A DNA stretch of 64,000 nucleotides from Ceratobasidium sp. AG-K (Eukaryota > Basidiomycota > Agaricomycetes > Cantharellales > Ceratobasidiaceae), in NCBI GenBank assembly GCA_037039685.1, contig JAWNGF010000004.1, forward strand, positions 2,852,001 through 2,916,000, in the 5' to 3' direction. The first letter of the stretch is position 1. Every line of letters begins with the position of its first letter. Below the pieces are notes generated by a model. The model saw nothing but the letters and a program-made list of their open reading frames with translations, was not told the origin of the DNA and did not search any database. This document shows positions 32,436 through 43,589 of the stretch, in pieces. Position numbers and translations under genes: made by a program.

Positions 32436-35400
32436 GGTCGTTGCCCGTGGTTGCCCTTCCTGGACTAGGCGCTAATAGAGTTATGCAGATCAGGGTCAGG
32501 CGCCAGGCTGATTCAGCATATTGATGACGCTTTGCTTCAAACGCCCACAAGGCCCAGCTAAATCTAAAAACATGATACCGACGTATCATGGCTATCGACC
32601 GTCAGAATAGTATCGATTCAATTTGAGGAAACGCGGAACTGTGGCGTCAGAGCTACTACACGTACCAATTCAGCCATCCTCACGTTGGAACAGACAAACT
32701 TGACCAAGTTTCACGTCTACTCGAATCCAGTGCTAACCCACTCACACCCTATGGGGCCCAGGATAAACCTGGACACAAAGTCGACTGATTGATGAGAGGC
32801 ATAATTGTCGCGAATTAGCTGTATATGGTTAGTATAGCTGATGCGGTGCCGAAGTTTCCTGTAATCGACGGGCATGAGATGGTACTATGCCTCATATAAC
32901 TGCAAGGGTTGGCCACCGCCTGCACCTCATGATTGGAAGAGAGTGCAATCGTGTCTCGATCCACGGAACAAGCCGGTGAAAGGAAGTCATCCTTTGCACG
33001 GATAAGATCGGCAGGAAATTCGCAAAGAAACTTCATCCGAGCAGTAATTACAGCCCAGTCACTTGGTGCATGCGGGATGCTCCGCGTTGCATCTAGTCAG
33101 GTCGCAAATTTGGGCAAAAGCTCGACTTGCTAGTAACCACTATAGATGTAAAACAGAGGTTTTGGATGGATATTGCCCATTTTAGATATCTTCTAATTCC
33201 TCTATCTCCTAGATGAGCGTGAAGGGGGGGGGGGATAGCTCATGTCATGCTTAAGTCGTCCTGGGAGTGTTGTGTGGGATTGCAAGGTACAACGCGCGGG
33301 AGTCCCCTCATGTATGCTTGGTGACTGAGTAAGCCCGACGAACCGAGACAATCAAAATGGATTCAACAGGCGCTGAAATCACCAGGAAAATAAGAAGATT
33401 ACGGCCTTCTTGCCTTGGGCGTATAGATGAAGAAGCTTCGTCTCAAATTTAAAAGAGGAGGAAACCCACAGTACAAGGCATGCGGGTTACAATTCCGTTT
33501 ATCCATAACTTGCGGTCTCCCAACGAGGTCAAAGCAGAATCACTGGGCGTATACTCAATGGCCGTAGGCTAGGCTACACTACGGTTAGATCCGTATTTTA
33601 GACGTTTACAGGGTGCAGCACACCACGGAGCGGACCACCGATTACTCAAAATCCAATCTACATATCTAGATGAAGGCTATCCCCAGTCCTTTTTGATGGC
33701 GTCGTAAGACTAATGACCTTAGTGGTTTGATGACCAACAAAGAGATAGTTTCATAACTCATATAACAGGCTACTATGAGATTATAGCGTTGACGATGGAA
33801 ATTCTGGCGAGCCCGAACGAGAGTAATCCACCCACTATCCTCCGAACGCGCATGTATGCGCCCCTAATGACTGAATTAAATTGAACAATATGCAATGCCA
33901 ATAACCAATCGTGCCTCGATAGATGGATGAACATCCATGTCGATCATACAGCACTACTGCAATCTAACGGTACAGTTCAGTTCAAGCCGAACAACTGCTC
34001 AAACGTCTAGCGGCTCAACCCAATCACAGGTCGGGATACATCGCTGAGTTGTACAATCCGTGTGACTTTACATAAGAGATACCAAAGTTGGTTTGGAATG
34101 TATCCAGGCAACACCGTTTTGAAAACCCTGGACGCTTCCGTGCTTTCGGCTTGTTATGCTATTTATGCTTTCAGGAATAGTGAGCTGCGAAGCGAGAGGA
34201 AGTTTAAGGGGCCGATATGGGCGTCTTTTCGAAACCAATGCATTGCTCGGCAAAGACTCAAACGATCCATTCTAAAGTTGTGCTTATACTGTCAGGGCAC
34301 CAAACCAGGCGGCATAACGTAACTACAAGACTTGAGCTTGCTTCTTTGACCATAGTTGAGTGAGGGGCTGATTAAGATAGTTTAAAACAATGATTACAAG
34401 CTAGTGGACTGCACAGTAATCGTTCAATAGACGAAACAGCCATTTGGGAGTCTTGTTTGCCAAAGACTAGTAATTTGATATGCTTGACGAGATTGCGTGG
34501 TACGAATTTTTGCGATCACCGTGGCGACCAGCAGGGATTCGGAAACCAGATTCCATACACGTTAGATAAGTTCTTGGGTCGGACATGATAATAGGCGAGA
34601 TTGGCGAGAAACGTTAGTGGACAAGCGCTCTAGCACCAGCTGTAGGCTTTCCCTGTGTTGCTATGAGATGTCCTCAATCAGGCAGTTCAGACCGGCGTGG
34701 AGGAGTCGATTGCCAGGACGAAAACATAGGGTAATGTGACGGAAGTATGGTAGAGGATGGAGGACGCTCAACCACACCTTGCGGGAGTGTGGCCCGGGGG
34801 TTTCAACGCGACTTGCGCATATATGCTAGCCGAGTTACTCGAGCACCCGGTCCAGCATATTTTTGGTTTGGTGCCCCCACCAAGTCTATTAAAACCTTCT
34901 CTCTAGCTCGGGCCATCCATAAGCCCGCATAGATAAATTTACCTGTGAAAAACTTACGGGTTCTCAGGCAGAAATTAACGAGAGACAGGGCATTGTCGTA
35001 TAAAAGCGATAGTCTACTGAGAGCAAAGATTGTCAAAATGTGCGTTTTTTTAAGGCCTTGTAAGACTCTGTATATGATTCGATGTCGACAGACTGCGCAA
35101 ACGACGACAGGACCGTCAGACTAATAAAGCAAATTGTGGACCCATCACTTCGTGAGCGAAAATAAACCCGGAAGGGAGAAGACCGGATCCTTTAAAAGAA
35201 ACCAGTGTCGATACAGGCGCGTATAGCCATATAAACGCGGGGGGCTCCAAACACACGCTCTCATCCGTATCGTCACCGTTGCCATACCCGCTACAGACCC
35301 AAACGTTGCTAGCTGGTGCTGTCAATATCCCAACTCAGGACGCGGCAGTGCTGTTAGGCCGAGGCACGCAACTAGCACGTGTACAGGGGTTTCACGAAAG

Positions 35401-35929
35401 AATATTCGTCTCTGCGTGAAACTCATCGACCCTGGTAATGAGATGTAGTCAATTGAGCCTCGGAACCCATTGGTGGTAATCAGGAACGAGAGTAAGCAAC
35501 CGTCGATCAATCTGACTTTCAATCAATAAAATTCTAACTACTTGGCAGCCATGAATTGCTACGGTATCGACCTTCCACCTAGTGACAAGAGGGTCGGTGT
35601 CCAGGGCGCCAACGGTGTCGAATCTTTGGAGTGGTGCGTGAGCAGGGTTCAGACCAACAAGCCAGGTTACCAGTGGGATGAGCATTACCAGACACTGTGG
35701 GGCCTCGGGTTACTGAATAGCACCACCAAACGCACTGAACCGAAAAGACCGCTTTCAGTGATTTATTACATTATTTTTCGGTCACCTCGCGCATGGTTTA
35801 TGGTCATCAGTACTAAAAAAGGTAATTTTGAATAGAGTGTGAAGCTGATTTGCTCCCCAGTCACTCCTGAAGATAATCATCAGGGCATCGATCACTGAAA
35901 GCGGACATGCCCAGTGGTTGGGTCATACT
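32436..35929. other. 3.5-kb stretch without a recognisable gene
   Basis: Only short open frames on both strands occur, none longer than 97 codons (35542-35835, plus) and none with a motif I know. A homopolymer of ten G lies near 33223-33232. No transposon ends, tRNA or long repeats were noticed apart from the palindrome that begins at 35930. Confidence 0.5.
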
Positions 35930-36600
35930 TACACTACGATGCAAAAGTATTGCACCACAGGGGTTCACCCTAAAGCCGTGTTTGTTTCTACTCGGTGTAT
36001 ATGGACAATATATGCAAGCTGATATGCCGATTATGATCCAAGAATGAGCGAGGTGCAAGGATCAATGGATCCAACTATGCAGGTCGAAAGAGGGGCAGAA
36101 AAAAATCGACTCTTTGAGTTCTGAAAATTGCGTAGTTTTAAAATAATAGGTATTGTAGACCTTGGTCTGGGGATCTCGCAGAGCATTTGATCCCGGAAAT
36201 TGGCCAAGCGGTTGCTGAGATATGGGTCACACAAAATTAAGAATTTACTAGTGGAGGGGTTGAAATTGGCTGGGTCTACTAGTAACTTCTCGATTTTGTG
36301 TCGTCCATATCTCAGCAACCGCTTGGCCAATTTCCGGGATCAAATGCTCTGCGAGATCCCCAGACCAAGGTCTACAATACCTATTATTTTAAAACTACGC
36401 AATTTTCAGAACTCAAAGAGTCGATTTTTTTCTGCCCCTCTTTCGACCTGCATAGTTGGATCCATTGATCCTTGCACCTCGCTCATTCTTGGATCATAAT
36501 CGGCATATCAGCTTGCATATATTGTCCATATACACCGAGTAGAAACAAACACGGCTTTAGGGTGAACCCCCGTGGTGCAATACTTTTGCATCGTAGTGTA
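35930..36600. mobile_element. palindromic fold-back element (Tc1/mariner-like MITE, TA duplication)
   Basis: Arms 35932-36252 and 36278-36598 are reverse complements over about 320 bases with few mismatches, leaving a loop of only about 25 bases. Each outer end is TA followed by CACTACGATGCAAAAG, so the TA at 35930-35931 and 36599-36600 is a plausible target duplication. That and the lack of coding sequence suggest a non-autonomous Tc1/mariner derivative. Because both strands have the same sequence, mirror-image open frames appear on both strands; they are not genes. Confidence 0.88.
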
Positions 36601-37826
36601 TATCGCTGGGATTCAGCGCGCTTAACCTCCGCAGTGAGAAATGAGTTTGCTTCACGCTCCTAGGTGACCACTTGCTGCAAGGCAACCGTTGGTTCGAGCT
36701 GGTTGTAAGGTGAGAATAAAATGCTGCTGGACTGAGGGTTGTGAGTGGTGGTAAGATGCGGGTGGCTGGGTGGTAAGGGCAGTATGCCATACCGGTTTGC
36801 GAATCAATGGGCAGCTGCTATGCAGAGATGAGTGCATGGAGAGGGTCGGTTGTGCTCGCCGCTGAGTATTTCAGCGGGGTTCACCAGGGATCTGGGCAGA
36901 TTTTACTTTGTTTGAAGGCATCAACGAGGTCAATTATGTCGATAAATCGAATCAGCCGCGAGCGACGTAGAATGCGAGGCAAGTAACCTTGACTATTTTC
37001 GTGTATAACATTACCGTGATGCTGCAAGGTTTTTCCGTACGGACTAAATTCAATGTGGATTGAGGGCGATTTATCTACAGACGCACCCCTGATTCGACCA
37101 CAATAGCTTTCGCCAATGTGCGAGTCGCGTGTGGCGGAGGCAGCTACGTGTGCAAGCGGCAAATTAGTTTGCCAACGAAGGTAAACCCCAGCTCCGGTAC
37201 CGCACGCCGGAAAACGTAATGCGACTCTGCAGTAGTCACGCACCTAACGTACGGCGAACATCCGAACTGTGCTCGACTACGCCGTTGAAAAGTGGTTATG
37301 GAGTAGCGAACCCTGGGACGGTAAATTCTGCCAAATGCTTCCCCCTGATTCTCGGCCTAGTTACGTATGTGAAGAGCGTTTTGTATAGATACGCCAATTC
37401 ATCACAAGGAGTGTATCGTCCAGGCAAATTCGGCGTGGAACCTGCATGTTGTTGGGTACTTGCGACAACTGAGAATGCCGGAACTGTCGAGGGGACTCGA
37501 AAAACACGAAGAATGGTAGGGGAATTTTCAGTGGTAGATTTGGCTCACGTTGGACCGGTTTGAAAGCGGTATCGTGTAGTGAAATGCCGAGGGACTAGGC
37601 GTGGACAATTGCATGCGTTCAGCGCATATATTCGCTTGACTAACCCGGGAAAATCTCGTGGGTCCTGATAATGAGATATTTGAGAGCCACGCGAAGACTA
37701 GTACGAAGCAGTTGCATTCATGTGTATATCAAGACAAAGCCCTATCCGGGAACATCCACAACAAAAAACACGAAAGCACAGGTAACAAGAATTTACAGGG
37801 CCAGCCATGTCCGTATTTACCTAGTT
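36601..37826. other. 1.2-kb stretch without a recognisable gene
   Basis: Two short open frames (36881-37243 minus and 37219-37563 plus) show no motif. The right end is the 3' untranslated region of the CaM-kinase gene. Confidence 0.45.
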
Positions 37827-39605
37827 CTAAGATCCAACCAATGCGATGCGCATCCGAGCCAAACGCGCTGTGAGACCGTCCGATGGGGGGCTCTGGGGAG
37901 GGGATGTGGCAGGGGTAGATACGGCCTCGTCCTTGTCCCCGTCGAGACCGCGTCGGTGGCGCCGACTGCGGCTCGAGCCAGACCAATCAAAGCTGCCAGG
38001 CATGGCGGCGTAGCCCTCGTCACTCTCTTCGTCGCTGTCGGGTTCGGCCTGGGACTGATTTTGGTCTTGATCGACGCTAAAGACGCGTCTTGGAGCGGGA
38101 GGCGTCGCAAGCTGCGTATTGGTGTGCTCAGCGCCCGAGTTGGAAATGACCTTGCGGAGGGGCAGGTCCACGGCGTCGTCTTGGGTGCCCCATCCGCCCG
38201 AGGAGGTAGTGTGGGCGACGCTGAGTGGGACCGCGAGGCTCGACTGACGGCTGGGTCCGGGTCGTGCGGGGGGCGTGCTGGGGGCCGAAACAGTCGAGGT
38301 GGTGAAGACCGAGTTGGAAGACGTGAGACGTTGTGCAGCACGGACTGCGTTGATGGCGTTGCGCCAGCGCTGACGGGGAGTATATTTTTGGCGCAGCCCA
38401 GCGGAAATGTCGACGTCGGGCAGGGGAGTCGCCGGGGTGGGGGACAACCACTGGAGCACGAATTAGTCGAGTCGAGCCAACACGGGCAGTACTCACGGGG
38501 TGCTGCAGCGCTTCTTCCGCCGTCGGACGCAGGCTCGGGTCCGGGTTGAGGAGGTGTTTGATAAACTCCTTGGCTGGAACAAACGTCATGATGTCAAAAA
38601 TGGGCGCTTGTTGGCAACCGAGATCCAGGCACGGAGGCGAAGAGCGCCGGTACTGACCCTCTTGGGAAATGTGAGACCAGAACGAGTGGTGGAACTCGAT
38701 ACGAGCGCGCATGGTTTCTTCTACGAGCTCGGCCTGGGTCGTGGAGCGAAAGGGCGAGTAGCCGCATAGGAGGACATAGGTGATGATCCTGGGCAGAGGT
38801 CAGGAATAGTCACGGGGTGAACATTAAGCGTACCCTGTGCTCCAAATATCGACGGGTTTTCCGTGCCCTTGACCGCTGAGGACCTCTGCGGGGGGTGAGA
38901 TAGGAAGGGTTGAAAACCGAGCTGCATACCTGGAGCGACATAACCAAAGCTGCCAGCGACTGTTTGTAGCTGCTCGTCGGCAGAGTGCAGATGCTTTGCA
39001 CTGCGAGGGTCAGTCCACGTCACAAGCTCGAGCGATCGACTTACATGCCAAAGTCGGCAATGACCAGCCCGCTGTCCTCGGCCTTGGTGCGGTAGAGGAT
39101 GTTTTCAGGCTTCAGATCGCGGTGGACAATGTCGTGGGCATGGAGGTAGGACACGCCGTCGAGGATGGCACGGACGACGCTTGTGGCATCCGACTCGGTA
39201 AACTTGCCGCGCTCTGTAATGCGCTGAAAAAGCTCGCCGCCGACGGCCAATTCGAATGCGAGGTAGTACTTTTCGCGGGACTCGAACCACTCGTAAAACT
39301 TGACAATGTGGGGATTGTCGAGGCCACGGAGGACCTCCATCTCTCCCCAGACGGCGGCTTCATTGCCCTTGACGCGCTTCTTGGAGATTGCCTGGAATGG
39401 ACGATATGAGTGGGTGACGGCAAGTGTACGTGATGCGCACCTTAAGCGCCACCTGCAGCTTGGAGCCGTCCTTGCGCGTCCAGGTTGCGCGCAGGACCTT
39501 GCCAAAGGTGCCCTTGCCGAGCTCTTCATGGATCTCATAGGCAAGTTTCTTCTGGAACGAGGGCGGCTGGGGCAGGAGCTTTTCCTGCAGCGTCATGCGG
39601 GCCAT
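37827..39605 (-). CDS. calcium/calmodulin-dependent protein kinase type I-like
   Basis: This is a Ser/Thr kinase of the CAMK group. It starts [15 protein letters not shown] at 39605. The glycine loop is [10 protein letters not shown], with the ATP lysine in VALK. The C-helix Glu lies in [11 protein letters not shown], next come IVKFYEWFE and the catalytic loop [10 protein letters not shown], then DFGM. After an intron follow [12 protein letters not shown] and [19 protein letters not shown], and the lobe ends with [20 protein letters not shown]. Directly after the kinase domain a basic, amphipathic segment [20 protein letters not shown] fits an autoinhibitory/calmodulin-binding helix. A disordered Ser/Pro-rich tail of about 150 residues follows to 37827. 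The start codon lies 35 bases from that of ATG4 on the other strand. Upstream exons cannot be excluded. Confidence 0.9.
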
Positions 39606-39640
39606 GGTGGCAGAGCGGAGGATAGACGCCGGTCACGTGG

Positions 39641-42619
39641 GTGTGCCACGCACAGACGTCTACCACGATGCCGTCGCCATCTGGGTCGCCGTCGTCGTCG
39701 CAGAAGCTGAGCAAGCTGCTGCGTAAGCACGACGAGAACACGACGAGGACGAGACGCAAGGCGAGCGGCCACGAGTCGGCACCATCGATTGCAGTGCAAG
39801 AGGCCGAGGGCGAGATGGCGCGCAACGCACAGACCAGCCAGGCGGTGGCGATCCGAGCGCGCCAGTCGGACGTGGCGGTGTCGGCCATGGCATCGTCGCC
39901 GTCGCAGGCATCGGTGCGGCTGGGAGATTTGCCCGCGCGCCTCAGTGGCTGGTTCTCACATCTCACCGGCAGCAACACCGACCTGGGGGTGTCGCTCGGG
40001 GCAGCGGCCGCCATGGTGCCAGCGTCGCCCAAGCGCGCACAGCCACGCAGCGACGGGGCGATTGCCAACGCTGCGCGCCACGGCAAGGGCCAGATCGACA
40101 AGGTGATGCGGTATCTGACCGACGCCGACGCAACCCCCGACGGATGCACGGACCCCATCTGGCTGCTGGGCATCCGCCACGCTGGCTTCGAGCCGCCCGA
40201 CCCATCCGCCTCACCGCCACCGACGTCGCCCACCCACCGCCGCGACTCGACCGAGAGCAGCCTGCACGCCCAGCTCCAACGCCGACGCAATCCCCCCGGT
40301 ACCTTCACCATGCACCAGAACCCGTCGCTGCAGTCGGTGTCCTCGTTCAGCGTCGAGTCGGGTGGACCCAGCAAGTATGCGTATGCATGGCCCCCCGTGT
40401 TCTACGAAGACTTTACGTCGCTCATATGGCTCACCTATCGCTCCCACTACTCGCCCATCCGCGACACATCCCTCGAAGCCCTGGCCCCCCTCAGTCCGTG
40501 CGACATGGACATGCCCCCGAAAGAGGCCCTCCCCGCCAGCCCCCGCCGCTGGAACTGGCCCGGAGCCGCCGAAAAGACTTGGACGTCGGACACGGGCTGG
40601 GGGTGCATGTTGCGCACGGGCCAGAGCCTGCTAGCCAATGCCCTCATCCATCTCCATCTCGGCCGAGGTGAGTGCGTCGGCTCCAACTTGACGCGGCTGA
40701 CATTGTGCAGACTGGCGGCGTCCCCACAACCCCATGTTTGCCGAGGAGCACGCCGTCTATGTCAAGATCCTCACCTGGTTTTTCGACACGCCCTCGCCCC
40801 TTGCGCCCTTTGGCGTCCACCGCATGGCCCTCGCTGGCAAGGCCCTGGGCAAAGACGTCGGCACCTGGTTTGGGCCCTCGACCGCCGCGGGTTCAATAAA
40901 GTGCGTGCAATCTTGCTCCACGACTTGAGCTGACCGCCTGCAGGACCCTCGCCCACGCATTCCCCGAGGCCCAGCTCTCGGTCAGTCTGGCCGTCGACGG
41001 AACCGTGTTTGCCTCGGACGTCTATGCCGCCTCGCACATGGGCATGACCACCCCGAGCGCACGCAGCATCAGTTCGCGCCGAAGTTCTGCAAAGTGGGGC
41101 GGTCGCGCCGTCTTGATCCTCGTTAATATTCGCCTCGGGCTAGACAATGTCAATCCTATCTATTATGAAGCACTCAAGGTGGGTCCGGTGCTTCCCCTCG
41201 GACCCTACTAACGTTCCACAGTCTCTATTTAGGTTCCCCCAGTCGGTCGGCATTTCAGGCGGCCGACCGAGCTCGTCTTATTATTTCGTCGGCACTCAGG
41301 CCGACAGTTTGTTCTATCTCGACCCCCACCACACACGACCCGTTATACCCCTCCGCCCACCCCCATCCGTTGCCCCCGAACAAGACGACCAAGACGAAGC
41401 GAGCGACCAGGTCACAGACATGCCCGCCACCCCCAACGCCAAACAGATCCGCCGCGACTCGACCCCCGAATCACACCCTACACCCCGGCCCCGCATCAGC
41501 TCGCCCGCCAGTCCCGCCTCGAGCATCACCGACTCGAACCTGGGCCATTTCCGAGCACGGTCCAGCCTCTCGCCACCGCCCACGAACCCTAACTACCAGT
41601 TGCCACATGCCTCGTCGAGCTCCAAGCTGACGACGCTCATTCCCGGCGGAATCGATTCGCAAGACGGAATCCACTATTGCTGCGCGTACAGTGCGGCCGA
41701 GCTTCGCACCTTTCACTGCGACCGCGTCAGAAAAATGCCCCTGAGCGCGCTGGACCCGAGCATGCTGCTAGGGTTCCTCTGTCGGGACGACGCAGACTGG
41801 AGGGATTTCCGCACCCGCGTGGCCGATGTAAGTCCCGAGCTGGTGCCAGACGTGTACTGACGTGCGCAGATGAGCAAATCCACCAAGACCCTGTTTTCGA
41901 TCGCCGACGAGCCGCCCTCGTGGAGCGACATGGACTCGGACGACATGGGTCTCGAGAGCGTGTCCGAGCCAGACATGGAGTCGGTTCCCGACCACGACGA
42001 CGAGTTTTACGATTCACACACGGGCGAGAGTCAGAGTGCGGTGGGCGTGCCCAGGGGCAGAACCATGGAGCCACATGGCGAGTTGTCCAACACGGACGAG
42101 TCGATGGAGGTCGTCACCCCAGGTCCAAGGCACAATTCCCGGTTTGATACGATGCGCCCGGGCAAGGACAAGAGCGTGGACTTTACCCATCCCCGCGCGT
42201 CTAATATGAGCGAGGACGAGCTCGACGACGACTGGGTCGACCCTACCCCTCCCCCTTCCAACCTCGCAGACCTGCCCGGTGCGGAAAACGGTGCACCCGC
42301 GTCCATTTCCGTCACGCCTAGTCCCGATTTGGTTCCCTCGCCTTCGGTGCCGTCGGTCGTGAGCGAGGGCTCGAGTCTGGCTGATTCGCCCACGGACGCG
42401 CATGCCAGGCGCAAGTCGCGTCGGGGCAAGGACAAGGACGCGGACAAGTATCCCTTTCCGGCCGGAGACGCACCCGAGTCTGATGAACTCAAATACTCGA
42501 AATCGACACGGGTCCAGCCACAGATGAGAAGCGTGCGTGCGCGCGACGGAGGGCGGACCAAGAGCGGCGGGGTGCGCGGATTGGTGGGCAAGGAAGGGAG
42601 CGGCCGGGAGGAGATCTAG
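39641..42619 (+). CDS. ATG4: Atg4 cysteine protease (autophagy)
   Basis: This enzyme processes and delipidates Atg8 during autophagosome formation. Exons 39641-40667, 40711-40900, 40944-41178, 41222-41827 and 41870-42619 join in frame to 935 residues, longer than yeast Atg4 (about 500). Family landmarks are [39 protein letters not shown] with the catalytic Cys, [17 protein letters not shown] and [31 protein letters not shown] and [17 protein letters not shown] follow, then [11 protein letters not shown] with the catalytic Asp and His. The extra length is disordered. About 230 Ser/Thr-rich residues precede the domain, an insertion follows DPHHTRP, and a 250-residue acidic tail comes last. An internal Met at 39668 is a possible alternative start. 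The gene is tail to tail with the membrane-protein gene (163 bases between stops). Confidence 0.95.
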
Positions 42620-42782
42620 GGCGGACTTTTTTGCATTTGGGCGGGCCCTTGTCCATTTCTTTTTGTTTCTTTTTCTCTCACTGTGTCGCATGGTTGTTAC
42701 ATAATCGAGTTGTACAAAAGACGGGAATATGTATTTCAGGCGCATTAGGGTGACAGTGTGTATACTAGCAGTTGATCCGTGG

Positions 42783-43577
42783 TTATGGCCGGTCGTGAAT
42801 CAAGTCTCCGTACGACGGTGGCAAGACGTCGTCGCCTGCTCGAAGCAGCGACACGCCCGCGTCTTGTTCGAGGCGCGGAGGAGAGGGCTCTCGAGCGCGT
42901 CGCCTGGGTTGCGGGGTCACGGATTTGGCGCTGGATGTGGGGTGTAGCTGGAGGCGCGGCTGGCTCGGCCCTGGAACTGAATCTGAAAGGGGTGAGGTTT
43001 GCATTTGGTGGCATCAAGAGCACGTACCTTGCGGCTCGGGCGTTGTCATGGGCTCCATCGGTATCGTGTTCAGTGCCTCGGCGCGGTGGCTAGTCTGGGC
43101 CTGGCTTGCGGCTTCTTCAGCCTTGGTGGGACGCCGGACGAGTCCAGGGGCGATCCATGGCTCGATGTTTTCGGGGTGGGGGCCGGGTTCGGCAGCCAGG
43201 TCGATGAGACCGTGCGTCGAGCCAGACTGGGGTGTCCCGGGCTTGATTCGGGGTTTAACGCGGTGGATTCGGGTGCGGCGTCTGAAAAGTATAAATAGCA
43301 CAATGGCCAGTGACAATCCGAGCAGCGTGCCCACGACGGCACCCGCAACAACACCAGCGTTGGGTCCAGAGCCCGCGCTGTCGCTCACTGCACTCGAACT
43401 TGCGGCCGGAGTTGAAGTCGTGTACAGCGGGACCCATAGGGTAAAAGTGGCTGTGGTGGTAAACGTGCCCGAGACCGAGGTGGTATCGATCAGCCAGAAT
43501 GTGCTGCTAGCCGTGGATGCGGGAGAGTTCATTGCGAAAAACAAGCGCCGTGAAACGACAAATACAAGGTCAAACAA
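42783..43577 (-). CDS. single-pass membrane protein with PPxY motif
   Basis: A two-exon gene of about 235 residues with no recognised family domain. The N-terminal part is Ser/Thr-rich (TSVSGTFTTTATFTLWVPLY) and may be extracellular and O-glycosylated. A glycine-rich membrane helix follows (VVAGAVVGTLLGLSLAIVLF), with a stop-transfer cluster FRRRTRIHR. The cytoplasmic tail is proline-rich and ends with LPPSYGDLI, a PPxY motif for a Nedd4/Rsp5 ubiquitin ligase. The layout resembles fungal Mid2/SKG6-type wall-sensor or TM-reporter proteins, but I cannot name it. The first Met is 12 bases after the stop of the oxysterol-binding gene on the same strand. Another Met at about 43538 would leave 51 bases. 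The single intron (about 45 bases) is GT-AG. Confidence 0.72.
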
Positions 43578-43589
43578 ATCATATTATAT

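Noticed and set aside
33223..33232. Run of ten G as a possible regulatory or quadruplex motif
   Set aside because: A single homopolymer without further G-tracts; its length may be unreliable in this assembly.
35861..36663. Mirror-image small ORFs on both strands
   Set aside because: They arise from the palindromic element; the same peptide on both strands is expected from the inverted arms.
39535..40374. A 279-codon minus-strand frame opposite ATG4
   Set aside because: It overlaps both the CaM-kinase first exon in another frame and ATG4 exon 1; it is rich in repeated Arg/Pro and lacks any domain.
42014..42745. A 243-codon minus-strand frame at the ATG4 end
   Set aside because: It mirrors the acidic ATG4 tail, and no known motif or conserved feature is seen.
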